In this document: positions 1 through 5,628 of the stretch, in pieces
Numbering within the stretch: the first letter of the stretch is position 1
Layout: the number at the start of each line of letters is the position of its first letter
Source of the DNA: Synechococcales cyanobacterium PMM_0003
GTDB taxonomy: Bacteria > Cyanobacteriota > Cyanobacteriia > Pseudanabaenales > Pseudanabaenaceae
Direction of reading: 5' to 3'
Assembly (NCBI GenBank): GCA_949128015.1
Contig: CASBRC010000275.1
Location: forward strand, 1 to 9,495
Length of the DNA: 9,495 nt
Position numbers and translations under genes: made by a program
Notes under the pieces: generated by a model
The model's database searches: none
Told to the model about the DNA's origin: nothing
What the model saw: only the letters and a program-made list of their open reading frames with translations

Positions 1-742
1 CATTTAGAACGGTGATCAGCTCAACAGGCTCCAGAGCCACACCATCGATCGCCACGGGAATCCCTTTCTCGAAGCCAATTTCAGTATAGGTTGGCTCGTC
101 AGGAGTGTCGGCGATCGCTCTGGTCATCGCATAAATTTCTTCAGGTGGCTCATTCCACGCATTCTCAAGGGGGCCAGCTTCAACGCTGCGTCCTAATAAG
201 TTACGGTCAATGCTGAATGGCGAGGATTTCTTTACAGGTGAAGCAATCCCAAACTTTTCACCATAGGCGATCGTTTCTTCACGGCTCATGCCCCATTCAC
301 GCGCAGGAGCTAATACTTTAATGTCAGGATTAAGCGCCGCAATTGACACATCAAATCTTACTTGGTCGTTACCTTTGCCCGTACATCCATGAGCAACTGC
401 ATCAGCACCGTACTCTTCCGCCGCTTCTACCAAGATCTTGGCAATCAGAGGACGAGCTAAAGCAGTCGTTAAAGGATAGCGATTTTCATAAAGCGCATTG
501 GCTTTAATCGCTGGAAATGCATAGTCTGTGACAAATTCTTTAGTTACATCTCGGACTAGAGAGACCGATGCTCCTGAATCTAGAGCCTTTTGCTTGATCG
601 GATCTAACTCATCGCCTTGTCCTAGGTCTGCTGCAAGGGTAATAACTTCTTCAACGCCCCATTCTTGCATGAGATAAGGAATGCAAACAGATGTATCAAC
701 GCCGCCTGAATATGCAAGTACGACTTTTTTCGCCCGACCCAT
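1..742 (-). CDS. argG: Argininosuccinate synthase, N-terminal part (cut by window edge)
   Basis: The enzyme ligates citrulline and aspartate with ATP to give argininosuccinate, the penultimate step of arginine synthesis in the cytoplasm. The 247 visible codons start [18 protein letters not shown]. This contains the N-type ATP pyrophosphatase loop YSGGVDTS at residues 11-18; the common form has Leu where this has Val. Further on come [15 protein letters not shown] at about 118-132, which fits the citrulline/aspartate-binding region, and [10 protein letters not shown] at about 180. Family members are about 400 residues, so roughly the last 150 lie beyond position 1. The start is supported by a strong Shine-Dalgarno AGGAGAGA at 746-753 on the minus strand. 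Only about 30 bp separate the ATG from the 3' end of the SRP RNA gene upstream, so expression may depend on read-through from it. The reading frame is intact. Confidence 0.97.
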   Translation of the reverse strand, partial: MGRAKKVVLAYSGGVDTSVCIPYLMQEWGVEEVITLAADLGQGDELDPIKQKALDSGASVSLVRDVTKEFVTDYAFPAIKANALYENRYPLTTALARPLIAKILVEAAEEYGADAVAHGCTGKGNDQVRFDVSIAALNPDIKVLAPAREWGMSREETIAYGEKFGIASPVKKSSPFSIDRNLLGRSVEAGPLENAWNEPPEEIYAMTRAIADTPDEPTYTEIGFEKGIPVAIDGVALEPVELITVLN

Positions 743-776
743 GAATCTCTCCTGCACCCATTGCTAAACCTAAAAA

Positions 777-873
777 AGTAGCCCGGGTACTACGCCTATC
801 TCAAGCATCCCTTAGTGCTGCTGTCTTCCGACCCTGACACGATTCGGGCGTTGCGATCGCATAGATCCGAGCC
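777..873 (-). ncRNA. ffs: Signal recognition particle RNA (4.5S / small SRP RNA)
   Basis: This RNA binds Ffh (SRP54) and targets ribosomes making membrane proteins to the membrane. Read on the minus strand it has the domain IV hallmark: a GGAA tetraloop (complement of 826-829) closed by GUC/GAC, flanked by GUCAGG on the 5' side and ACAGCAGC on the 3' side, which form the conserved symmetric internal loop. The ends also pair: GGCUCGG at 867-873 with CCGGGCU at 780-786 (with wobbles), then CUAUGC with GCGUAG. This gives the expected rod of about 97 nt. Six Us follow at 772-777, consistent with termination or 3' processing. The exact ends are inferred from the helix and not measured. A HIP1 octamer (853-860) lies inside the gene. 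Confidence 0.93.
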
Positions 874-880
874 ATCTACA

Positions 881-911
881 AGATTAGCACTAAGCGGGAA
901 AGTTGCAGCAA
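881..911 (-). promoter_or_regulatory. Candidate promoter of ffs
   Basis: On the minus strand an extended -10 of the form TGCTAATCT (hexamer at 881-886) lies seven bases before the predicted 5' end of the SRP RNA. A weak -35, TTGCTG at 906-911, sits 19 bp further upstream. The extended TGn motif and the distance to the RNA end support it. The hexamers themselves match the consensus only partly. Confidence 0.35.
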
Positions 912-971
912 TAGTTAAATAAATTGTTGGCAAACCCACACATAACCCACACATAATGTTTTAGCGATCGC

Positions 972-1007
972 AAAAAAAGAAAAGGAGATGCAATGCACCT
1001 CCTTTTC
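972..1007 (-). terminator. Intrinsic terminator of the 73-residue gene
   Basis: A near-perfect stem GAAAAGGAG / CTCCTTTTC (979-987 with 999-1007) continues through an A-C mismatch into TGCA/TGCA around a one-base centre. On the minus strand it is followed by a run of seven Ts (972-978). It begins four bases after the stop codon of the gene at 1011-1232 and prevents run-on towards ffs. Confidence 0.85.
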
Positions 1008-1010
1008 CTC

Positions 1011-1232
1011 TCACGTGAAGAGGTTTCGTTGAGATTGTTCTAGCTGCTGCCATAGCTCAGCAACTTCTAAGTAAGCTTCCTGCGATGAGATTTTGCCGCC
1101 TGTCTCTAGACCGCAAATGATGCTGACACGGTGAGAAAACTCTTGGAGATTAGCATTGAACATCAAGTTCTCAGGAGTAAATTCGCCGTAGTAACGAGAA
1201 CGAGGAAACAGACATTTGGTGGCGTTAGACAT
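1011..1232 (-). CDS. Small conserved cyanobacterial protein of unknown function (DUF7219-like)
   Basis: This is a soluble protein of 73 residues with no signal peptide or membrane segment. The central part (FPRSRYYGEFTPENLMFNANL at 9-29, then QEFSHRVSIICGLETGGKIS) and the C-terminal helix rich in E, Q and W match my memory of a short family widespread in cyanobacteria. I believe this family is named DUF7219, but the name needs checking. No catalytic motif is visible. The two cysteines (7 and 40) are far apart in sequence. The start is supported by GGAGAG eight bases upstream. The gene stands alone, with an exact TATAAT on its strand about 95 bp upstream and an intrinsic terminator immediately downstream. 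A Pho-box-like repeat lies a further 60 bp upstream of that -10. Function is unknown. Confidence 0.85.
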   Translation of the reverse strand: MSNATKCLFPRSRYYGEFTPENLMFNANLQEFSHRVSIICGLETGGKISSQEAYLEVAELWQQLEQSQRNLFT

Positions 1233-1325
1233 GGTTTTCTCTCCGTAGATTACAACTGTAGACTGACTATTGACTATAGATAAGCCGAAATCCTGAGAGC
1301 CTATATGTATGTCGCAAAGATGCAG

Positions 1326-1331
1326 ATTATA
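1326..1331 (-). promoter_or_regulatory. Candidate -10 element of the 73-residue gene
   Basis: On the minus strand this is an exact TATAAT, preceded by AGTAA. No TTGACA-like hexamer lies at 16-18 bp, which would fit a cyanobacterial type 2 promoter (-10 plus activator). It predicts a start near 1319 and a leader of about 87 nt before the ATG at 1232. Confidence 0.45.
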
Positions 1332-1391
1332 TTACTTTTACAGGAAATTTATTTTGGCGATTGTTTAGAGATAATAAGCGTGGTTAACTTT

Positions 1392-1421
1392 GTTAATCTT
1401 ATCTTAACCTAAACTTAACCT
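1392..1421 (+). promoter_or_regulatory. Pho-box-like triple direct repeat
   Basis: Three octamers start exactly 11 bp apart: GTTAATCT at 1392, CTTAACCT at 1403 and CTTAACCT at 1414, separated by three-base A/T spacers. This matches the architecture described for the cyanobacterial phosphate response regulator SphR (PhoB-type): pyrimidine-TTAA-pyrimidine-pyrimidine-T/A in tandem every 11 bp. A looser fourth unit, GTTAACTT, starts at 1383 but out of phase. The repeat could act on the plus-strand phosphatase gene (ATG 327 bp downstream) or on the minus-strand small gene (its -10 is 61 bp away). The orientation matches plus-strand use. Confidence 0.5.
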
Positions 1422-1513
1422 TTGATGACTATTTGTTTTGTGATAAGTTTCCCAAATATTTGTGAGCTGGATCAATGTTACTTGTTAAAAGTTATGCAGT
1501 TTCTTTGCCATTT

Positions 1514-1617
1514 ACAGCGCTTTGCGCTGCCATAAAACCCAGAGAAATTTTTGAAAGTGCCGCTTCGCGGCACTTTCAAAAATTTCTCGCCCCCCTTTAA
1601 AGCCTCAATAAGCTGTA
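1514..1617 (+). repeat. Structured dispersed repeat, family 1 copy 1
   Basis: This 104-bp element is repeated at 9315-9418, with 88 of 104 positions identical and no gaps. It has two hairpins. The first is CAGCGC/GCGCTG (1515-1520 with 1524-1529, loop TTT). The second is a perfect 22-bp stem (1542-1563 with 1567-1588, loop TTC) built on a GTGCCGC/GCGGCAC core. The spacer CATAAAACCCAGA is invariant between copies. No T-run follows, so it is not an ordinary terminator. Here it would lie in the 5' leader of the phosphatase gene if transcription starts near the Pho-box. Confidence 0.9.
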
Positions 1618-1747
1618 CATCCAGAGAGTATTAGGCGCAGCGACAAGATATCCTAGGTTCAGTATGCCTACTATATATGTAGCGCTCTCACCATCGCAAA
1701 GATTTTAATTGTTAACAGGGCTTTCCATCTTGACTCTAAAGCAAAAC

Positions 1748-4120
1748 ATGATTCTATTTAAACCTGCGATCGCAATTATGAATCGACTGAAATACCCCCA
1801 GAAATTTTTTCTGATCAGTTTGCTATTTGTATTGCCACTAGCCTTAGTAATGAATTTACTGCTATCAGAGCTAAACAGTCGGATAGAATTCACCCAAAAA
1901 GAGCTGTATGGAAATGCCTATCTGCGACCTCTGAGTCAGCTATGGCAAAATATTCCGAAAAGGCAGTTGATTTTACAGCGTCAATTTTATAAAAATTCAC
2001 AAAGTACAGGAAAATTTCCGCAGGCACAATCACAGGAATTACTGGACTTACAAAACAAGATCGATCAGGGATTCACTCAACTCTCAGATGTCGATCGTCG
2101 ATTGGGTGTAGAGGTCAACACAAATGACAAGCTCAAAGACATCAAGATTAGATGGAAAGGCTTAGTGGATAGTCAAGAGTCCTTAGGTTTTAAGAATCAC
2201 GATGCACTAATCGATCAAATCGAAAACTTCCAAAACCATGTAGTTGATTTCTCTAATCTAATTCTCGATCCTGATCTAGATACTTACTATCTGATGGATG
2301 CTAGCGCAGTTAAACTGCCAGAGATGCAAAAGATATTGCATAAGATCATGCAGATAGAAGCCGAAATCTTTTTTAAGCAAGAGATCACTAATGATCAAAG
2401 AATTCTACTCATATCCTTAAATAGTTTATTAAGTACATACAACGAAAATATAGAGTTAAATTTAGAACGCTCCTTTAAGAATAATTCTCGTGGCAATCTT
2501 CGTAATTCTTTAAATGTGCCTCTCCGTAATTTTGTAGTTAGAGTAAGTGAAGTTAATAGCTATATCAGTCAACTAGTCACCTATGAAAACAAATTAGCTT
2601 TAAATCAAAGCCTCTATCAGCAAGAGCTAGAAAGCACCGTGGAGGATAGCTTTATCCTGAGGCGACAAATTTTTGACCTTCTTGATGAACTATTAAACTA
2701 TCGAATTCAGGGCTTTAATGAGCGAAAACTATTCATCATGATATTTGTGATCGTGATCTTGATTGCAATTGTCTATTTATTTATTGGCTTTTATCTTTCG
2801 GTGATGCGAACAGTTCATCAGTTAGATATAGCCTCTAAACAAATGACTTTGGGCGAATCAATCTCAATTAATCTTGATAGTAAAGATGAATTGTCGATGG
2901 TTGTGCGCTCTTTTAACAATGTGGCAATCGCATTGAAAGAATCTGAAGCAAAATATCGCAGCATCTTTGAGAACTCCGTTGATGGTATTTTTCAAACAAC
3001 TGTCGATGGTAAATATCTCAGTGTTAATCCTGCGCTTGCCATGATTTATGGGTATGAATCGGTTGAGCAGATGTTGACGCAAATTGTTGATGTTAAGACC
3101 CAGCTTTATGTCGATCTCGATCGCCGTCAGCAGTTTCAAGATCTCATGGCAGAGAATGAAACGATTACTGGTTTTGAGTCACAGGTGTATAAGTGCGATC
3201 GCACGACGATCTGGATTAGCGAAAATGTGCGGGCGTTGCGAGATGACAGCGGCAAAATACTTCATTACGAAGGTACTGTCGAAGATATTACACAGCGCAA
3301 GGTGGCAGAAATCGGTCTAGAGAGGGCAAACAATCAAATTCTTTCTTTAAACGAACTACTCAAAGAAGAGAACCTACGCATGGGGGGTGAACTCGATATT
3401 ACCCGCCGCCTTCAGCAAATGATCTTACCCAAAGATGAGGAACTCGCATCGATTGAGGGACTAGATATTGCAGGATTTATGGAACCTGCTGCTGAGGTTG
3501 GTGGCGACTATTATGATGTTTTGCAGCAAAATGGGCGGGTTAAAATCGGTATCGGAGATGTGACGGGGCATGGGCTAGAGAGTGGGATGCTGATGATCAT
3601 GGTACAGACTGCGGTGCGAACTTTGTTGCAAAGCGAAGAAAATGATCCTGTGCGCTTTTTAGACACTCTCAACCGTACTATTTATGGCAATGTCCAAAGA
3701 ATGGCATCTGATAAAAATCTGACATTAGCACTGCTTGATTATAAAGATGGCAAGTTAACTTTAAGTGGTCAGCACGAAGAAATTATTGTGGTGCGGAAAG
3801 ATGGATCGCTAGAAAGGTTTGACACGATCGATCTAGGTTTCCCAATTGGACTCCAAGAAGAGATTTTTGCCTTTTTAGATCAAAGACAAATCCATCTAGA
3901 ATCAGGAGATGTGATGGTGTTGTATACAGATGGGATCACGGAAGCCGAGAGTGAATTACGCAAGCTCTATGGCTTGGAACGTCTTTGTGAGGTAATTTGT
4001 CAGCATGTCAATGAATCTGCGATCGCAATTCGTGAAGCGGTCATAACTGATCTGCGATCGCATATTGGCAATCATAAAATTTATGACGATATTACATTAT
4101 TAGTTCTCAAGCAAAAATAG
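1748..4120 (+). CDS. Membrane sensor PP2C-type phosphatase (HAMP-PAS-SpoIIE/RsbU-like)
   Basis: This is a protein of 790 residues. It has TM helix 1 (about 20-39), a large extracytoplasmic sensor region (about 40-328) with DPDLDTYYLMD at about 175-185, and TM helix 2 (about 329-351). A HAMP domain (352-397), a PAS domain (398-517, EAKYRSIFENSVDGIF onwards), a linker helix (518-557) and a C-terminal PPM/SpoIIE Ser/Thr phosphatase domain (567-790) follow. The metal-binding acidic residues are present: GGDYYD (Asp587), GDVTGHG (Asp604), YTDG (Asp728) and YDDITLL (Asp780/781), so it should be catalytically active. Such proteins dephosphorylate anti-sigma-factor antagonists; the target here is unknown and no STAS or anti-sigma gene is adjacent. 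I chose ATG 1748 over TTG 1709 because the N-terminus preceding NRLKYPQKF is usual in relatives. ATG 1778 is also possible. No start has a good Shine-Dalgarno sequence. Confidence 0.92.
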   Translation: MILFKPAIAIMNRLKYPQKFFLISLLFVLPLALVMNLLLSELNSRIEFTQKELYGNAYLRPLSQLWQNIPKRQLILQRQFYKNSQSTGKFPQAQSQELLDLQNKIDQGFTQLSDVDRRLGVEVNTNDKLKDIKIRWKGLVDSQESLGFKNHDALIDQIENFQNHVVDFSNLILDPDLDTYYLMDASAVKLPEMQKILHKIMQIEAEIFFKQEITNDQRILLISLNSLLSTYNENIELNLERSFKNNSRGNLRNSLNVPLRNFVVRVSEVNSYISQLVTYENKLALNQSLYQQELESTVEDSFILRRQIFDLLDELLNYRIQGFNERKLFIMIFVIVILIAIVYLFIGFYLSVMRTVHQLDIASKQMTLGESISINLDSKDELSMVVRSFNNVAIALKESEAKYRSIFENSVDGIFQTTVDGKYLSVNPALAMIYGYESVEQMLTQIVDVKTQLYVDLDRRQQFQDLMAENETITGFESQVYKCDRTTIWISENVRALRDDSGKILHYEGTVEDITQRKVAEIGLERANNQILSLNELLKEENLRMGGELDITRRLQQMILPKDEELASIEGLDIAGFMEPAAEVGGDYYDVLQQNGRVKIGIGDVTGHGLESGMLMIMVQTAVRTLLQSEENDPVRFLDTLNRTIYGNVQRMASDKNLTLALLDYKDGKLTLSGQHEEIIVVRKDGSLERFDTIDLGFPIGLQEEIFAFLDQRQIHLESGDVMVLYTDGITEAESELRKLYGLERLCEVICQHVNESAIAIREAVITDLRSHIGNHKIYDDITLLVLKQK

Positions 4121-4123
4121 ATC

Positions 4124-4160
4124 AAACATGAACAGCACGCTGCGCGTGCTGTTCATGTTT
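4124..4160. terminator. Palindrome between convergent genes, possible bidirectional terminator
   Basis: A perfect 17-bp stem, 4124-4140 with 4144-4160, carries the triloop TGC. It begins three bases after the phosphatase stop codon and overlaps the stop of the opposing gene (4159-4161). The outer AAAC/GTTT gives a short T-run within the stem on both strands, so it could stop transcription in both directions. Its inner core, GCACGC-N3-GCGTGC, is the same as in the family 2 repeats, so it may be a relative of them. Confidence 0.6.
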
Positions 4161-4593
4161 ATAGTCTTTCTTCGCAGACCCAACGCCATAAGGGATGACT
4201 TTTTCCTTTATTCTGGATCTTTTTTACTTGATCAATTAGCGATCGCCTTTCCCTTGGATTGATTCCCCATAAAATAATCGAACTCTGCCAAACCAAAGTC
4301 GCCAGAGTCATCGCCACACATATTCCTAATCCCAGCATCGGCAAGCGATTATAAGCCAAAGTTATGCGTACTGCTGCCCAAGTAAAAGCCGCAATCCATA
4401 GCCCAATATCCGATCGCAAAGCCCAAATACTTGCAGTCCCCACCGTTAGCCATAAAAATCCATCAAACATCCATCGCAAGTATGTTTGGACTTCGATTAA
4501 GCGTTGTACTTGTCGTTCTAGAAGCTGATCGATTTGCTCCAAATTTTTGTCCGTGAGAGAGTCAGAAACAATATTGATATTTTCATCATCCAT
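4159..4593 (-). CDS. Hypothetical small membrane protein
   Basis: I do not recognise this family. The protein has 144 residues. The N-terminus is acidic and predicted helical (1-40, with KNLEQIDQLLERQVQRLIEVQ resembling an amphipathic or coiled-coil helix). Three hydrophobic segments follow at about 41-59, 64-80 and 86-109, then a basic tail (INPRERRSLIDQVKKIQNKGK) ending in CEERL. The positive charges after the last segment favour a cytoplasmic C-terminus. It lies 69 bp downstream of secF on the same strand, but a strong terminator-like hairpin (4628-4660) separates them, so co-transcription would need read-through. No Shine-Dalgarno sequence is evident. Base use resembles its neighbours. 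A link to SecDF is not supported beyond position. Confidence 0.75.
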   Translation of the reverse strand: MDDENINIVSDSLTDKNLEQIDQLLERQVQRLIEVQTYLRWMFDGFLWLTVGTASIWALRSDIGLWIAAFTWAAVRITLAYNRLPMLGLGICVAMTLATLVWQSSIILWGINPRERRSLIDQVKKIQNKGKSHPLWRWVCEERL

Positions 4594-4627
4594 AACTCAG
4601 CCCAATCTTTGTGAATATATATTTGAT

Positions 4628-4660
4628 TACAGAAAAGCTCCCTGAGGGAGCTTTTCTGTA
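4628..4660 (-). terminator. Intrinsic terminator after secDF
   Basis: A perfect 15-bp stem (4628-4642 with 4646-4660) has the triloop TGA (TCA on the minus strand). It begins two bases after the secF stop codon. On the minus strand the 3' arm contains CTTTTCT, so the T-run lies inside the stem and not after it. This resembles a cyanobacterial terminator but is not a textbook one. Confidence 0.7.
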
Positions 4661-4662
4661 TA

Positions 4663-5628
4663 TTAGTTTGCCTCAGTTTTCGGACTACTGGCGTTATAGG
4701 ATGACGAACGACTGCGCCACCAAGCAAGCAAAATACTGGCATTAAAAATGCTGGAATAAGCTCCAGAGAGAAAACCAATAATCAAAGCGAGTGCAAAGAA
4801 ACGTAAGGTTGCGCCACCAAATAAGAAGATCGCCACAAGTGGAAGCGTAGACGTGAGCGAGGTATTAATCGAGCGCCCCAAAGTTTGATTAACTGAGGCA
4901 TTGACAAGATTGTTAAAACTGGTTGTATCGGTATCGAGTTTCACATTCTCACGAATGCGATCGTAAATTACCACCGTATCATTCACGGAGAATCCGCAAA
5001 TCGTCAGCATCGATACAATAAATAAGCTATCAATCTCGACACCCATCGTTAGCCCCAGAATGGAAAATGCACCAGCAGTTACGAATATGTCGTGAAATAG
5101 CGCAATAATCGCAAAAGTTGCATAGTCTAACTGAAAACGAAAGGCAAGGTAAACACCGATACCTGTAAAAGATACGGCGAGCGCAAGCAAACCATTGTTG
5201 AGCGCCTGCTGACCGATCGCTGGCCCAACTTCATCAATTTGCGACTTTTTAGGATCGACTTCACCATATTGCTTTAAAGACTCAGTTAATGTTTCCTTGA
5301 GCTTGGCTCGCTCGTCAACCGAAAGACGCGCTGTTCGTATCGATATGCCTTTAAGATCTTTCCCCTCAACCAACTGGATCACGCTATTAGTAAAGCCTTT
5401 GCTTTCTACTGCTTGACGGACGACTGACACATCGATCGGTTTGCCGCAGTTACCAGCATTGCAAGCCAAACCAAGGGTGATGCTAGATCCGCCTGTAAAG
5501 TCGATGCCCAAACGTAAAGGTGAGCCTAGCTGCTGAAAAGAAATTACCATCGCCACCAGCCCCGCCAAAATAATAGCCGAGGATATAGAAAAGTAAAGGC
5601 GAGCATTTTTAATTACATCTAATTTCAT
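4663..5628 (-). CDS. secF: Protein translocase subunit SecF
   Basis: SecF acts with SecD and SecYEG to finish protein export using the proton gradient, in plasma and probably thylakoid membranes. The 321 residues show TM1 (about 12-31), the signature GIDFTGG (41-47), the first extracytoplasmic domain (about 48-140) and five further TM segments up to about 302. The TM4 motif GFSVNDTVVIYDRIREN (212-228) is conserved; Asp217 matches the proton-relay Asp of Thermus SecDF, by family knowledge. The start codon overlaps the secD stop as ATGA, so translation is coupled. An unusual feature is a short insert, ACNAGNCGKP, at 55-64 just after the first strand. It holds the protein's only closely spaced cysteines (56 and 61), facing the extracytoplasmic side. 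The tail after 303 is short and rich in Ser and Asn. Confidence 0.97.
   Translation of the reverse strand: MKLDVIKNARLYFSISSAIILAGLVAMVISFQQLGSPLRLGIDFTGGSSITLGLACNAGNCGKPIDVSVVRQAVESKGFTNSVIQLVEGKDLKGISIRTARLSVDERAKLKETLTESLKQYGEVDPKKSQIDEVGPAIGQQALNNGLLALAVSFTGIGVYLAFRFQLDYATFAIIALFHDIFVTAGAFSILGLTMGVEIDSLFIVSMLTICGFSVNDTVVIYDRIRENVKLDTDTTSFNNLVNASVNQTLGRSINTSLTSTLPLVAIFLFGGATLRFFALALIIGFLSGAYSSIFNASILLAWWRSRSSSYNASSPKTEAN

Larger units (their letters stand above)
1233..1747. other. Gene-free interval between divergent genes
   Basis: This 515-bp interval has no convincing reading frame. It contains the minus-strand TATAAT (1326-1331), the Pho-box-like repeat (1392-1421) and structured repeat copy 1 (1514-1617). 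A plus-strand TATATA at 1672-1677 sits inside a CTAC/GTAG dyad and is a possible -10 for the phosphatase gene, with no good -35. A second weak -10-like GATAAG is at 1442-1447. A short tandem TGACTAT lies at about 1263-1278. I see nothing else that can be supported. Confidence 0.6.

Noticed and set aside
1..742. Truncated or pseudogenised argG
   Set aside because: The frame is open to the window edge and all visible motifs are intact; the truncation is only the end of the window.
1709..1747. TTG start giving a 13-residue longer phosphatase
   Set aside because: There is no Shine-Dalgarno sequence, the extra residues look like leader DNA, and related proteins begin near the ATG at 1748 or 1778.
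2864..3320. Open frames on both strands inside the PAS region of the phosphatase gene (91 and 78 codons)
   Set aside because: They lie wholly within a well-supported domain-coding gene and show no domain-like sequence of their own.
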